Assembly: GCF_018502485.1 (NCBI RefSeq)
Contig: NZ_CP075546.1
DNA: 64,000 nt
Reading direction: 5' to 3' (one strand)
From: Methanospirillum purgamenti
Lineage (GTDB): Archaea > Halobacteriota > Methanomicrobia > Methanomicrobiales > Methanospirillaceae
Shown here: positions 1 to 9,829 of the stretch, piece by piece
Layout of the letters: each line of letters begins with the position of its first letter
Position numbering within the stretch: position 1 is the stretch's first letter
Made by a program: the position numbers and the translations under genes
Notes under the pieces: model-generated
What the model was told of the DNA's origin: nothing
The model's database searches: none
Seen by the model: only the letters and a program-made list of their open reading frames with translations

Positions 1-1389
1 AATTATTCTGACGGACAGATCATCATCACCGGAGCAGGGAGATATCGTCTTTCAGATGATTTGACGAGAAAGACTTCAGGAAATGCTATCACAATAGAAT
101 CTCCAGATGTTTTTCTGGACGGATATCAACATACGATAACCGGTTCAGGTGAGGGGACAGGTATCGAAGTTCAGGAAGAGGGAGAGGATTGTACCATTCA
201 GAACATCTCCCGGATATCAGATTTCCAGTTCGGGATCTATTCATTTGGTGATCATTTCACCATTTCTAATACACAGGCACATAACAATCACTGGTCAGGT
301 ATTGTATCATTTGGCAATAATTCTGTGATTACGCGAAATGTTGCGTCGAATCACAATGACGTGGGAATATATTCATGGGGACATAATTCATCTATTCGTG
401 ATAACGCAGTATTTTACAACAGGAATGGTATCTTATCTCAAGGTAATTATGCTGACATCTCCAGAAATATGGCATTTTACAACACGAAGACAGGGATATA
501 TGCCGGTGGGTTGTATGTCGGGCCTGATCCTGGTGAAGAGGGGCATGGATATTATCCCAATTTGTCAGAAAATGTTGCGATTTTAAATAAGAAGGAAGGA
601 ATTAATAACTTCTTCCCCCATGCCATCATCGAAGATAATATTGTGATTCAAAATGAAGCAGCCGGGATCACTCTCTCAGCCATGAGCAGTAATATATCGG
701 TATCCGGAAATGAGATGTATCGAAATCCAATAGGAATAAACCTCAATGACCGGGCAGAAGATCTCTCCTTATACTCAAATTTTATCATTGCGAGTGAAGA
801 TGCAGGGATTTTCGTCAATGCAGGGAATGGCAATGGCTCTGGAAATATCTTTGATAATTATCTGACCGGTCAGGTGCCAGTAGATGGATCCGGAGATATC
901 GGACGTTATACCTGGAATCATCCATCCGGCCCGGTTCCAGGCTCAAATATAATCGGCGGCCCATACATTGCTGGAAATTGCTGGAGTAATACGAACCAGA
1001 CTGGATGGTCAGATATTTCAGAATTTGACCGGTACAAGGAATATGCATACATACACCAGATTCCTGCAGGGATTGGTTTTGTTGATACCGATATACCAGT
1101 GGATAAAGGATATTCCAAGATTCCATATGAGATAATGAGTGGAACCGGTGTTTTTGACAATGCACCGCTGGTCTGGAATGATTATGAATACCTGAAAACC
1201 CATTTCGATACATCTGATGATATGAGAATGAATGAAGAAAAAATGAAAGATATATTCAAAGAAATATCAGGGGTTTCATTAGATACCTCTGTTTTTAAAG
1301 GAGATGTCCCATCTCATTCTCTCTCACAAAATCTTGGAGATGAAACTATCGAATACTTTGTTGAAGTTTCCGGAAATCCGGAAGAATAA
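1..1389 (+). CDS. Right-handed parallel beta-helix (NosD-like) surface protein, 5' end outside the window
   Basis: The reading frame is open from base 1, so the TTG at 61 is unlikely to be the start and the N-terminus lies upstream. The visible part is about 460 residues. It shows rungs rich in Asn, Gly and Ser with short Ile/Val strands (for example NNHWSGIVSFGNNSVITRN and NRNGILSQGNYADISRN) repeating roughly every 22-24 residues over the first 300 residues. This is the signature of NosD/pectate-lyase type beta-helices. The C-terminal 130 residues are not repetitive and contain a WNDYEYL segment. Such proteins in methanogens are usually secreted or S-layer associated; no export signal can be seen because the N-terminus is missing. 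The substrate is unknown. Confidence 0.8.
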   Translation, partial: NYSDGQIIITGAGRYRLSDDLTRKTSGNAITIESPDVFLDGYQHTITGSGEGTGIEVQEEGEDCTIQNISRISDFQFGIYSFGDHFTISNTQAHNNHWSGIVSFGNNSVITRNVASNHNDVGIYSWGHNSSIRDNAVFYNRNGILSQGNYADISRNMAFYNTKTGIYAGGLYVGPDPGEEGHGYYPNLSENVAILNKKEGINNFFPHAIIEDNIVIQNEAAGITLSAMSSNISVSGNEMYRNPIGINLNDRAEDLSLYSNFIIASEDAGIFVNAGNGNGSGNIFDNYLTGQVPVDGSGDIGRYTWNHPSGPVPGSNIIGGPYIAGNCWSNTNQTGWSDISEFDRYKEYAYIHQIPAGIGFVDTDIPVDKGYSKIPYEIMSGTGVFDNAPLVWNDYEYLKTHFDTSDDMRMNEEKMKDIFKEISGVSLDTSVFKGDVPSHSLSQNLGDETIEYFVEVSGNPEE

Positions 1390-1600
1390 TTTTTTGCATA
1401 GAGAGACACTGAACGATCCGGTTTCCATATAATGTAAGTTTTTAATTCATCCACGAAAAGCCAGTTTATCACCATAATGCAAACATACGCTCCAATTGAG
1501 ACGACATTTCATGACCATCGTTGATAACCAAAAATGCCCATCACAGGAAATCTTACATAAAATTAATAATAGGATTTGAATCAAGGTAAAAAACCTTATT

Positions 1601-3157
1601 TCAATCATGAACGTATTTACTGGATAAACGTGTCGAAATATCTGGATCTAATTTTCTTGCTTTACTTAAGGTCTGGTATGCCTGTTGTTTCATACCGAGT
1701 TCATCAAGCACCCGAGCTTTCCAGACTAACGCTTTTACATGTTCTGGCCTGATCCGGAGAGTTTGCTCAAAACAAGAGAGAGCTTCAGTCAGTCTGACGA
1801 GGCTTGCATAAATCTGCCCAAGAAAAAACCAGCTATCCGCATTATCTGGAGAATATTGGATGCTTTTTTTATACGATGTGATTGCCTCACGGGTCTGATG
1901 TAGTGCCTGATATGCTCGTCCCATATTAAGTAATGAACGTATATCTGAAGGATTTTTGGATAATACCTGCTTGTAGCAGTCAATCGCTTCCTGGAACCTC
2001 CCTGCACGATGAAGCAGGATACCTTTATTATACCAGGCATTCTGGTTTTCAGGATCAGTTTCAGTGATGTATTCATAATATTGCAGCAGGTCGCCATATC
2101 GCTTGAGTTTTCGTAAGGCAGTAATCCGGTATAATTGGGTATTCTTATCATGTGGATTTATTTTTAACGCCTGTTCGAGAGGTGCAATGGCATCCTGATA
2201 GCGATCCATCATCATCAATGCAAGACCTACCTGTGTCCATCCCGAAGTTTTGAGAGGATAGTCCTTTGTCAATTGTTTGGATACAGAGAGAGCTTCATCA
2301 TACCGACCGAGTTTCAGAAGGGAGAAACAGATGAGATTCATACCTTGAAAATTCCCGGGATTATGTTTTATGAGGCGTTTTGCACTTGATAAAGCTTCAG
2401 CATACCGCTCAAGTTTCAGAAGTGAACGTGATTTTAATTCCCATGCGATAATGTTTTTTTCATCCAGTTCCAGGAGATGATCCAGGTACCCAATTGCATT
2501 ATCCGGCCTTTCAAGGTTGAAATGACAATAACTGATAAGTAAAAGTGCCCGATCATGATCCGGATTTTGATGAAGGATCTCCTCAAATTCTAAAACTGCA
2601 GGATGATACTGATTCAAACGTACCAGACAAAGCCCAAGGAGAAACCGAGAACGGATTTGGCTAGCATCAAGGGTGAGAAGATCCTGGAGATACTTCTGGG
2701 CCTCTATATATCTACCCTGACGATAGTCATTCAGCGCAATAAAAAATAAGGCTGACATTCGTGTATCTTCGTAGAGAAGTGCACGATTTAAATTTTCAGA
2801 TGCTTCTGTCGGTTTACCGGTATATATACATACTATACCGAGATAGAGCCATCCTGATGATTCATTAGGATCGAGCGAAATAATCTGGTGAATAAAAGGG
2901 ATAGCTTTCTGCCACTCGTGCTCCCTGATGAGCTGTCTTACAACTATAAGAAGTGTGTTTAGGCTTGTGTCTACTATTATTTTTGGCTTTGGAGGAATAC
3001 AGGATATTTCTTCATCTTCATCGCAGGATATAACCGATTCATCCATGTATTCTGGTTCATCAGGGTAATCCTGGATTACTACTCCTGGAGATAAAGGTGG
3101 AATACCTCCTAAAGCCTCACTATTCGGTGCTTCATCAGGAGGAGGAACCATAACCAT
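1601..3157 (-). CDS. Tetratricopeptide repeat (TPR) protein
   Basis: The product has 518 residues. An acidic, Pro-rich N-terminal 65 residues (PPDEAPNSEALGG, then an Asp/Glu stretch) precedes about 13 consecutive 34-residue TPR units from residue 70 to the end, with the usual pattern of W/L, G, Y and A..P positions (for example AWYNKGILLHRAGRFQEAID). It has no signal peptide or membrane helix and no catalytic domain, so it is probably a cytoplasmic scaffold for protein-protein contacts. It is a single gene. The next gene upstream on the same strand ends about 200 bp away, and a 12-bp inverted repeat lies in that gap. Partners cannot be named from the sequence. Confidence 0.85.
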   Translation of the reverse strand: MVMVPPPDEAPNSEALGGIPPLSPGVVIQDYPDEPEYMDESVISCDEDEEISCIPPKPKIIVDTSLNTLLIVVRQLIREHEWQKAIPFIHQIISLDPNESSGWLYLGIVCIYTGKPTEASENLNRALLYEDTRMSALFFIALNDYRQGRYIEAQKYLQDLLTLDASQIRSRFLLGLCLVRLNQYHPAVLEFEEILHQNPDHDRALLLISYCHFNLERPDNAIGYLDHLLELDEKNIIAWELKSRSLLKLERYAEALSSAKRLIKHNPGNFQGMNLICFSLLKLGRYDEALSVSKQLTKDYPLKTSGWTQVGLALMMMDRYQDAIAPLEQALKINPHDKNTQLYRITALRKLKRYGDLLQYYEYITETDPENQNAWYNKGILLHRAGRFQEAIDCYKQVLSKNPSDIRSLLNMGRAYQALHQTREAITSYKKSIQYSPDNADSWFFLGQIYASLVRLTEALSCFEQTLRIRPEHVKALVWKARVLDELGMKQQAYQTLSKARKLDPDISTRLSSKYVHD

Positions 3158-3255
3158 AGATACCTATTCGAATTTGGTTGCAATGAATACATTGGTTCAT
3201 AGAAACTTGTTCTGACCGATTTTCTCAATAAAGAAATTTAAATATTCCAGCAAAC

Positions 3256-3317
3256 CAGGTAATTCTGTGCCTGCATACAGTTCATCTTAGCCCAATCTCT
3301 CCAACCAGAATTACCTG
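3256..3317. repeat. 12-bp perfect inverted repeat in intergenic DNA
   Basis: CAGGTAATTCTG at 3256-3267 is matched by CAGAATTACCTG at 3306-3317, with 38 bases between. It lies between the stop of the ABC ATPase gene and the start of the TPR gene, both on the minus strand. It could be an mRNA 3' hairpin or an operator for the TPR gene; no T-run follows the arm on either strand. Confidence 0.6.
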
Positions 3318-3355
3318 TTCAATATCAAAAAGATCTATACCTTGTTCTCCAAACT

Positions 3356-4057
3356 TCACTCACTATTGTTTTTTGTCATTTTACATGCCTTTTCATCTTC
3401 AATCATCCCGTCCTTCATATTCAGTACCCGGCACATGTATTCCTCATGCCAGTCCTCATGAGTAACCATAATGATTGTCTGACCAAATTTTTCATTTAAC
3501 TCACGAAATAGGTTAAGAATTGTCCTCGATGTATTTGAGTCAAGATTTGCACACGGCTCGTCAGCAAAGAGAATCCGGGGACGGTTGATAAGAGCACGTG
3601 CAATGGCAACCCGTTGTTGTTCTCCACCGGAGAGCTCAAACTGACGGTGATGAATACGGTGACCAAGGCCAACCTGGTTTAAGATCTTTTCACTCTCTTT
3701 CAGATACTCATCAGGTGAAATTCCTCTTGCCATAGCCGGAAGAACAACATTCTCCTGTACGGAAAGTTCAGGGACCAATGCATAATCCTGGAAGACATAC
3801 CCTAGCTTATTCAGCCGAAAGTCACTCTTCTCCTCTTCAGACAGGGCCTCTACATGTATTCCGTCAATTGTCACAGACCCGGTGGTTGGTTCATCTAGCA
3901 GACCAAGGATATGAAGCAGGGTTGATTTCCCACTCCCGGAAGGCCCCATAATCCCGACAAATTCGCCACTTTCTATTCTACATCTGACTCCCCGGAGTGC
4001 CTGAACTTCAACAAGCCCCATCTGGTACACCCGTGTGACATCAGTAACCTCGATCAT
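3356..4057 (-). CDS. ABC transporter ATP-binding protein, LolD/MacB type
   Basis: The product has 233 residues, normal for this class. Walker A GPSGSGKST is at 38-46, the Q-loop Gln at 90, signature LSGGEQQRVA at 142-151, Walker B ILFADEP at 162-168, and the H-loop TH in MVTHED near 195. It closely follows the LolD/MacB/FtsE pattern of ATPases that drive extraction or export of lipoproteins or peptides rather than import. The ATG at 4057 overlaps the last base of the permease gene upstream, so the two are translationally coupled. It is the last gene of a three-gene operon with the permease and a large exported protein. Confidence 0.93.
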   Translation of the reverse strand: MIEVTDVTRVYQMGLVEVQALRGVRCRIESGEFVGIMGPSGSGKSTLLHILGLLDEPTTGSVTIDGIHVEALSEEEKSDFRLNKLGYVFQDYALVPELSVQENVVLPAMARGISPDEYLKESEKILNQVGLGHRIHHRQFELSGGEQQRVAIARALINRPRILFADEPCANLDSNTSRTILNLFRELNEKFGQTIIMVTHEDWHEEYMCRVLNMKDGMIEDEKACKMTKNNSE

Positions 4058-5292
4058 TACTGCCCCCGAATTGCATCAAGAATCGGTTCATTTGCAGTCT
4101 TCCATGACGGAATAAATCCGGATATCAAAGACACCAGAGCAAGACTGATAACACTTCTTATGACCGGCCCTGATTCAACAACCGGATATACAGCTCCTCC
4201 AGGAAAAACAAGCGGATTATACGTAAGATACGTCACAAGACCTGAACTTAAAGCAAGGCCCAGAAGAATACCACAGGTTGCAATTATTAAAACCTGAATG
4301 ATATACGAATAGACAATAATTCGTTTATTTATACCGATAGCCTTGAGAATGCCGATCTGACGTCTTTTATTGATAGTATTGATGAAAATAACGATAAAGA
4401 TAACCACGATAGCGATTACCAGGCTCACCATGGTTGAGATAGCATTAATGATCTCAAAACTCCGGATTGCATCATTAACAAATCCCTGGCCCTTCTCCTG
4501 AAACGTTCTAATCTTTTCAGCAATCCCATATTCCATGAGGATCATTTTGTACTTCTCTTCATCGCCATTCTGACTGAGTTTTACCAGGACCGATGTAGCT
4601 GTATCTGATATCCCATATACCTGTTCCATCTCCTTTAAGGTCACAAATCCATTCCTATCAACACCAAATGAGCCGGTTTCTAGAATTCCTTTTACTTTCA
4701 GAGTTTTTTTCACTCCATTGTTAAAGATCACATCAACAGAATCCCCGGTTGTGACCCCACCAAGAGAATCGGTTTTATCCAGACGTTCATCGATGTTTCC
4801 GGCAAGTTGTGACCCGAGTAGGATCCGATCTGTATCTCCTTCGGCTAGGAATTCTCCTTCTTTGAGTTTCGTATGAAGGAGAGTTACTTCCTGCTCATAC
4901 CTTGGATTAAAACCAATTATCTGCCCTGATATCTGATTTCCATGATAATTGTATGTAGCACCGGCTGAAAGTCGTGGTGATGTGCCGGTCACCTCAGAGA
5001 TCTGATCTATTTTCTGCTTAACTTCTGAAACACCAGTAATGTACAGACTATTCTCCCGTGGTTCGATGACCAGGTTCCCATAATTGTAGTCAATGGACTG
5101 GCTGTTAAAGTTGACAACGACACCAGAGATTATAGATGGAAGAAATACAAGGTTTACAAACACCAGTCCCATAATAGCAACCGTGAGGAGGAAGGTAAAC
5201 CGGTTCCCACGCTGGATCGAACGGATTGCAAGAAAAAATGCAACGGATAGGTGATGTCCGGTCATGATCAGGGCTGACGCTGTCGTCTCCAA
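4057..5292 (-). CDS. ABC transporter permease, FtsX/MacB type
   Basis: The product has 411 residues. TM1 is near residues 33-55. A large extracytoplasmic MacB-type domain (about 60-270) follows, then three C-terminal helices (about 280-310, 325-350, 375-395) that form the FtsX domain. This is the standard MacB/LolC topology. The gene overlaps the upstream CARDB-like gene by 25 bp and touches the ATPase gene downstream, so the three form one operon. It probably couples ATP hydrolysis to movement of a lipid, lipoprotein or peptide at the outer face of the membrane. The substrate is not evident. Confidence 0.92.
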   Translation of the reverse strand: METTASALIMTGHHLSVAFFLAIRSIQRGNRFTFLLTVAIMGLVFVNLVFLPSIISGVVVNFNSQSIDYNYGNLVIEPRENSLYITGVSEVKQKIDQISEVTGTSPRLSAGATYNYHGNQISGQIIGFNPRYEQEVTLLHTKLKEGEFLAEGDTDRILLGSQLAGNIDERLDKTDSLGGVTTGDSVDVIFNNGVKKTLKVKGILETGSFGVDRNGFVTLKEMEQVYGISDTATSVLVKLSQNGDEEKYKMILMEYGIAEKIRTFQEKGQGFVNDAIRSFEIINAISTMVSLVIAIVVIFIVIFINTINKRRQIGILKAIGINKRIIVYSYIIQVLIIATCGILLGLALSSGLVTYLTYNPLVFPGGAVYPVVESGPVIRSVISLALVSLISGFIPSWKTANEPILDAIRGQ

Positions 5293-6509
5293 TAGAGGAA
5301 TCCTGCTCCGGCCAAAAGAACCAGTACCAGAATGATTATCATCCCCGAACCATTCTGTTCACCCACAAAGACATGGAGTGGAATAACCTCTTCATGAAGA
5401 CCAAAATCATCTTTGTACCTGATGGTCAGATGAAAAGGAATGTCTCCTGCCTGTGTCGCCTTCAGGGTGAAGACTGCAGGTGCATCGTTATCCGGTCCGA
5501 TTGTTCCGACAAACGCCTCTTTTGTTCCATCAAACGGAATATCAAGTGTTGCCCGGACTGATTTTGCCTTATCTGTTCCGGTGTTCTCAATTCTACACAC
5601 CAGACTAAACATATCACCAAGGTAAACCTGTTCAGGATCAAGAATCTGTTTTGCAATTCCCAGTTCGCCCATCCCCTGAATGAGTATACCCACCTGTTCG
5701 TTCTGAATAAGCCTTGTTCCGTCTGCATTCAGATATGAGATGCGAACCGGAATCTGCCTGATTCCTATAGGAATGTCATTATCTGATTGGAATGAAAGCG
5801 TTACTGTTTTAATATCTCCGGATTTCAACTCCCGGATAAACTGTCGTTCAGGACTTTGTGAAGATAGTGAAGTATTGGGGGTTATTATCTCGACGATGAT
5901 ATCATGAGCCGATGCAAGGCCCTCATTTTGGAGTCCAAGAGTCACATCAAAAAAACTTCCCGGTGTGATGTTTCCAGGTATAGACCGTGAGAGACGGATG
6001 GATGGCTGCTTGATGAGCGTATGCCGGGTATTGACATTGACCGGGATCGGATACTTTACACTCTCCGCCCCTCTGACCCGAATCCAGACTTCAGGGAAAA
6101 AGAGACCTTCACGACCAGGTGCCTGAACAAGAAATGTCAGGGTTGTCGACTGCCCAGGACCGATCTCGCCGATGTCCTGGTACCATCCGGATAATACCGT
6201 AAAATCAGTGGTTTTTAGAGTTGCAGACTCAATAAAGGCGTTGACTGGAACAGTTATGGATTGGGCAAAAGGATCCTCATCTGATCCCACCGATTCTGTT
6301 GCCGTCTTAGATGCCTGCATCGCAGTATTTGCTATGGTGACCTCAATTGTTCCCACCTCATTCGGGAGGATCACATCTGGAGATATTTTATATCCTGTTA
6401 TGATAACCGTGGGCTCAGTGCTGAGCCCATAAACACTAGGCACCATGAATACTATCAAAACCATAGAAAAAAAGAGAAAGCGTGAAATATTATCAAAAAT
6501 TCGGAGCAT
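5268..6509 (-). CDS. Exported COG1361/CARDB-like protein, accessory to the ABC transporter
   Basis: The product has 413 residues. A signal peptide occupies 1-28 (FLFFSMVLIVFMVPSVYGLS), followed by three or four immunoglobulin-like beta-sandwich repeats of the S-layer COG1361/CARDB kind (motifs such as NVNTRHTLI, LGLQNEGLASAHDIIVEI and CRIENTGTDKAKSVRATL). A C-terminal membrane helix at about 390-406 ends in WRRQRQP, so the bulk faces outside. It is the first gene of the operon with the FtsX permease and LolD-type ATPase. By context it is likely the extracellular adaptor of that transporter. This three-gene arrangement is common in methanogens, though its cargo is unknown. Confidence 0.85.
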   Translation of the reverse strand: MLRIFDNISRFLFFSMVLIVFMVPSVYGLSTEPTVIITGYKISPDVILPNEVGTIEVTIANTAMQASKTATESVGSDEDPFAQSITVPVNAFIESATLKTTDFTVLSGWYQDIGEIGPGQSTTLTFLVQAPGREGLFFPEVWIRVRGAESVKYPIPVNVNTRHTLIKQPSIRLSRSIPGNITPGSFFDVTLGLQNEGLASAHDIIVEIITPNTSLSSQSPERQFIRELKSGDIKTVTLSFQSDNDIPIGIRQIPVRISYLNADGTRLIQNEQVGILIQGMGELGIAKQILDPEQVYLGDMFSLVCRIENTGTDKAKSVRATLDIPFDGTKEAFVGTIGPDNDAPAVFTLKATQAGDIPFHLTIRYKDDFGLHEEVIPLHVFVGEQNGSGMIIILVLVLLAGAGFLYWRRQRQP

Positions 6510-6671
6510 ATATCTCTTATTGACAGGAATCTACTTAAATTATTGGCTGATCACCAAGTCTGTTAAAATTGCTAAATTTTGAATCACTTTTTATTTAAAA
6601 TGAAATATAAGAACAATATTAAAAAATTTTGATTTAATTGGATTTCTGACCGTCCTCAATGATACACCTCT

Positions 6672-6679
6672 TTATATAT
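6672..6679 (+). promoter_or_regulatory. TATA box of the C45-like hydrolase gene
   Basis: TTATATAT sits 22-30 bases before the ATG at 6702. No Shine-Dalgarno sequence lies between, which suggests a leaderless or near-leaderless transcript. Confidence 0.6.
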
Positions 6680-6701
6680 CTTAAAAATAATTGATACCAT
6701 T

Positions 6702-7916
6702 ATGAAAGTTCTTCTCTTTTTTCTGCTGCTCAGTATACTCATAATTCCTGCTGCCGTCTTTTCTTTACCGCAGCAGCAAACCACTGTCGAAACACCGATT
6801 ACCAATCTTCCCCTTATTGCCACATTTGAGGGTGGTCAGCGGTACCAGGCTGGAATCTATCCGGTCATTGTCCTTTCCGGATCCTATCATGAGATGGGTC
6901 GTCAGTATGGTGGTCTTATGAAAACTGAACTGAACGATGAATATTCATACCTTATAAACACAGTAACCAGTCAGGGAATAACAAAAGAAGAGATCATGAA
7001 ATCTGCCAGAGAGGTTCCTGCTTATTACCCGGAGAGGATAAAAGAGATCTTTACTGGTATGTCTGAGACGACAGGACGTACCTATGATGATATCGCATTC
7101 CTCTATTACGGGCCAATTTTCCTGTTATTAGCCTCAAGTAACTCAGAACCAGTCCCTGCGTCCTGTTCTTACCTGGCTGCCTGGGGGAATTATACAAAAA
7201 GCGGCTCTCCGGTGGTCTCCCGGAACTGGGATCTGGTCGATACGATAATGCCACTCACAGAATGGTATGTACTTACCATATTCCGTCCGACGGATGGAAG
7301 TAATAGTGTTGCTACCTGGAGTCCAGCGGGAGCTCGGCCAGAGACCTTCATGAACAACAAAGGCCTCTTTATTACTGATGACAACTGTGGGCGGGAAGAT
7401 AATGCACCAGAAATTCGTCCGGAATTTATCACCGAATACTATAGGTTCATGTTCGACTATTCTGATCTGAACGCACTCGAGGCTGCAATCAACGGCACTG
7501 CCCCGGATGTCGGCTGGATTGTTGATGTCGCAGGACCTGATGAGGCTTTTGTGCTTGAGAAATCAACCGACCGGACGGTAAAGAGAACTGGTGACGGGGT
7601 TATCGCTGCTGCGAACCATTTCGTTGATCCCTCCTGGAACCTACCAGACCCTCCTGAACATTCGCTTTCCCGGTACAATAATCTCCTTCGGCAGGCAGAA
7701 GAAGCAAAAGGAATGATTGATGCAGAGAAGATGATGGAGATACGGGATGTCTGTATCGAAAATGGGGGCTCAAAGTTTTGCCACTCTGAACTGGGTGGTG
7801 GGAAATACTCGAGCAATCACCAGATCGTCTACGAACCACAGAACCAGACACTCTGGATGAATGTCATGGACAAAGACTGGCAAAAGGTCGAATTATCCCC
7901 GCTTTTTGAGAATTAG
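6702..7916 (+). CDS. Secreted Ntn-hydrolase of the C45 (acyl-CoA:6-APA acyltransferase-like) family
   Basis: The product has 404 residues. A signal peptide (1-22, hydrophobic LLFFLLLSILIIPAAVF) is followed by the helical pro-region SYHEMGRQYGGLM typical of the C45 family. The probable nucleophile is Cys155 in PASCSYLAAWG, exposed when the pro-segment is cleaved, with the matching RNWD at 174-177. A conserved Asn/His pair follows (AAANHFVDPSWNLP near 305 and the C-terminal SNHQIVYEPQNQTLW). Relatives hydrolyse or transfer amides, such as penicillin acyltransferase and isopenicillin N acyltransferase, and bile-salt-hydrolase-like enzymes. The substrate of archaeal members is unknown. It is monocistronic with its own TATA box. 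Confidence 0.82.
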   Translation: MKVLLFFLLLSILIIPAAVFSLPQQQTTVETPITNLPLIATFEGGQRYQAGIYPVIVLSGSYHEMGRQYGGLMKTELNDEYSYLINTVTSQGITKEEIMKSAREVPAYYPERIKEIFTGMSETTGRTYDDIAFLYYGPIFLLLASSNSEPVPASCSYLAAWGNYTKSGSPVVSRNWDLVDTIMPLTEWYVLTIFRPTDGSNSVATWSPAGARPETFMNNKGLFITDDNCGREDNAPEIRPEFITEYYRFMFDYSDLNALEAAINGTAPDVGWIVDVAGPDEAFVLEKSTDRTVKRTGDGVIAAANHFVDPSWNLPDPPEHSLSRYNNLLRQAEEAKGMIDAEKMMEIRDVCIENGGSKFCHSELGGGKYSSNHQIVYEPQNQTLWMNVMDKDWQKVELSPLFEN

Positions 7917-7928
7917 ACTGGCAGATTA

Positions 7929-9650
7929 CTACCCAGATGAGTTACTGGGATAACTATCCAGCCGCTCATTTTTTTGAGCCACGATGCGATACTCACTTTT
8001 TGGTATAGTAATTTCAAAACGGATACCTTTTCCTGCTTCTCCGGTCTCATGCAGGGATATTTCTGTTATGGAGAGGATCTCGCGGGCAAGAAAGAGACTG
8101 GTTCCACTTTTGCCAAGAAACTCCCATTTGAAAATCTTCTCTTTCTCCTCTGCTGGTATTCCCTGACCATCAGACTCAATAATGAGAGTAAGGCTCTCCG
8201 GATTTTTTCGACACTTCAGTCCTATGCTGGTAACCTCTCCCTGTCTGGCAATTAAATCCATGAGAGCCAAAAATGCATCTTCAAGCAGGGGATCAGCGAA
8301 TATCTCGATATCAGGTAGATCTATCGTCCGGTTGAGAGAGGAAAGGTCAAGGTGGGAGATGGCATTCAGAAGAACAAACACTACATTCTGCCATCGAGGC
8401 TGGTTGATCCCGAGTGTCTGATATTTCTCTGAGAAGGCGAGGCTTTCCTGAACGGATTGCATGATCATCTCCTCTTTCTCAAAGTATCCCTTTGCTTCAT
8501 CAAAGGATTCAGATTCTTTTGATATCTGGATATATCCTGCCAACTTGAAGAATGCATTCTTAATTTCCTGGCTTGTGAGTTTGTTGAGGAGATTTAATTT
8601 TTCCCGAGCCTGAATCAGTGCACTTTCACTTTTTCTCAGTTCATTATAGTTTTGCCTCAGCTCTTCATCCATCGCAGTAAGCTGGTCATATGCAGCTCCT
8701 AACTCCTCATTTTTCCGAACCAGTTCCTCGTTCTGCTTTGCAAGTTCAGCAGTTTTCCGTCTGACCTCACGCCGAAGAAGATAACTCATGATCAGAAAGA
8801 GAGAAGCAAGACCTGCAACTCCTTCAAGAACCCACCATAGAAAAGCAGGAATTATCTCTTCGGCTGTTATACTATACCACCTCCGCATTGACATACTGTA
8901 GGTGGATGAGGGATCTTTCTTCCCTGCTGCAATATACCGATCTATCTCCTTGAGGAGGTCAGGATTCTTCCCTTTCAAGGTTGCAAATCCAAAATTTGCC
9001 GGATTAAACATCACCGGAGTGGCAGTAAGCCCATGTTCTTTCATCTCTTCCTGACCTGCAGAATTATACACTACCAGAGCGTCCGCTTCTCCTTTTGAGA
9101 CTGCAGTAAGAACTTCAGCAGGCGTACCTTTCTCTAGATATGTAGCAGTGATACCGAATTTTGTTGCATATTCTTTCAATCCGATCCCACTGGATGCACC
9201 TTTGACAAATGCAACATGTTTTCCTTCAAGATCAAGGATGGTATTAATGCCAGAATCAGGGCGTGCATAGACCTGGGACCAGATAGACATAACCGACTCA
9301 TTTGTGAAGTCGTACATTTTCAACCGCTCTGATGTGACCGTCACGGCAGGTATGAGATCAATTTCACCACGGGAAAGTCTATCCCAGCTCTCAGAGAGCG
9401 TCCCCCTAATCCAGATGACATCATAGCCCTCTTTTTTTGCCAGGTCTTCGATCAGGTCGACTATAAATCCAGCCGGATTTCCTTGTTCATCGGTGAAAAG
9501 GGTAGGTTTCAGCTCAGTCTGGGCAATCCTGACCTCTCGGGCTGTAGCAAACGGACAGCAACAGAGCAGTATTACACTCAGGATAACTAGGAGTATTATC
9601 ACCTGACGTAGAGAAATTTTTTTAGCATTTGGATGAAGAAACGGGATCAT
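7929..9650 (-). CDS. Membrane sensor: periplasmic-binding domain plus degenerate histidine kinase
   Basis: The product has 573 residues. A signal/TM segment (15-37) leads into a family-3 solute-binding domain (about 40-260, as in BvgS-type sensors), a second TM (268-291), a coiled coil (293-350) and a kinase-like core. Where methanogen kinases normally read RHDI, this has SQEI, so the phospho-accepting His is replaced by Gln361 (codon 8568-8570). The N-box Asn is also lost (LALMDL at 461-466). The G1 box DGQGIP (494-499) remains. It therefore probably senses an amino-acid-like ligand but cannot autophosphorylate in the usual way. It shares this core with the gene at 19293. No response regulator is adjacent. 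Confidence 0.85.
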   Translation of the reverse strand: MIPFLHPNAKKISLRQVIILLVILSVILLCCCPFATAREVRIAQTELKPTLFTDEQGNPAGFIVDLIEDLAKKEGYDVIWIRGTLSESWDRLSRGEIDLIPAVTVTSERLKMYDFTNESVMSIWSQVYARPDSGINTILDLEGKHVAFVKGASSGIGLKEYATKFGITATYLEKGTPAEVLTAVSKGEADALVVYNSAGQEEMKEHGLTATPVMFNPANFGFATLKGKNPDLLKEIDRYIAAGKKDPSSTYSMSMRRWYSITAEEIIPAFLWWVLEGVAGLASLFLIMSYLLRREVRRKTAELAKQNEELVRKNEELGAAYDQLTAMDEELRQNYNELRKSESALIQAREKLNLLNKLTSQEIKNAFFKLAGYIQISKESESFDEAKGYFEKEEMIMQSVQESLAFSEKYQTLGINQPRWQNVVFVLLNAISHLDLSSLNRTIDLPDIEIFADPLLEDAFLALMDLIARQGEVTSIGLKCRKNPESLTLIIESDGQGIPAEEKEKIFKWEFLGKSGTSLFLAREILSITEISLHETGEAGKGIRFEITIPKSEYRIVAQKNERLDSYPSNSSG

Positions 9651-9829
9651 AAGCCATCAGACAAGTGACCTGGAGCGGGATGTAGATGACATCTTATTTC
9701 AGTTACAGAAATTTAATAGTGTGGATGGACAAAATTGTTTTTGGAATGTCCGACAAATAATTGAAAGATATAATGATGGTCTGTTCAGCCGTTTCAGCAT
9801 AAGAACATCGATTATGTGTAGTTGATTGT

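Noticed and set aside
815..1213. Long minus-strand open frame opposite the beta-helix gene
   Set aside because: It lies fully within the coding region of the repeat-rich protein, has no recognisable domain and is a by-product of its codon pattern.
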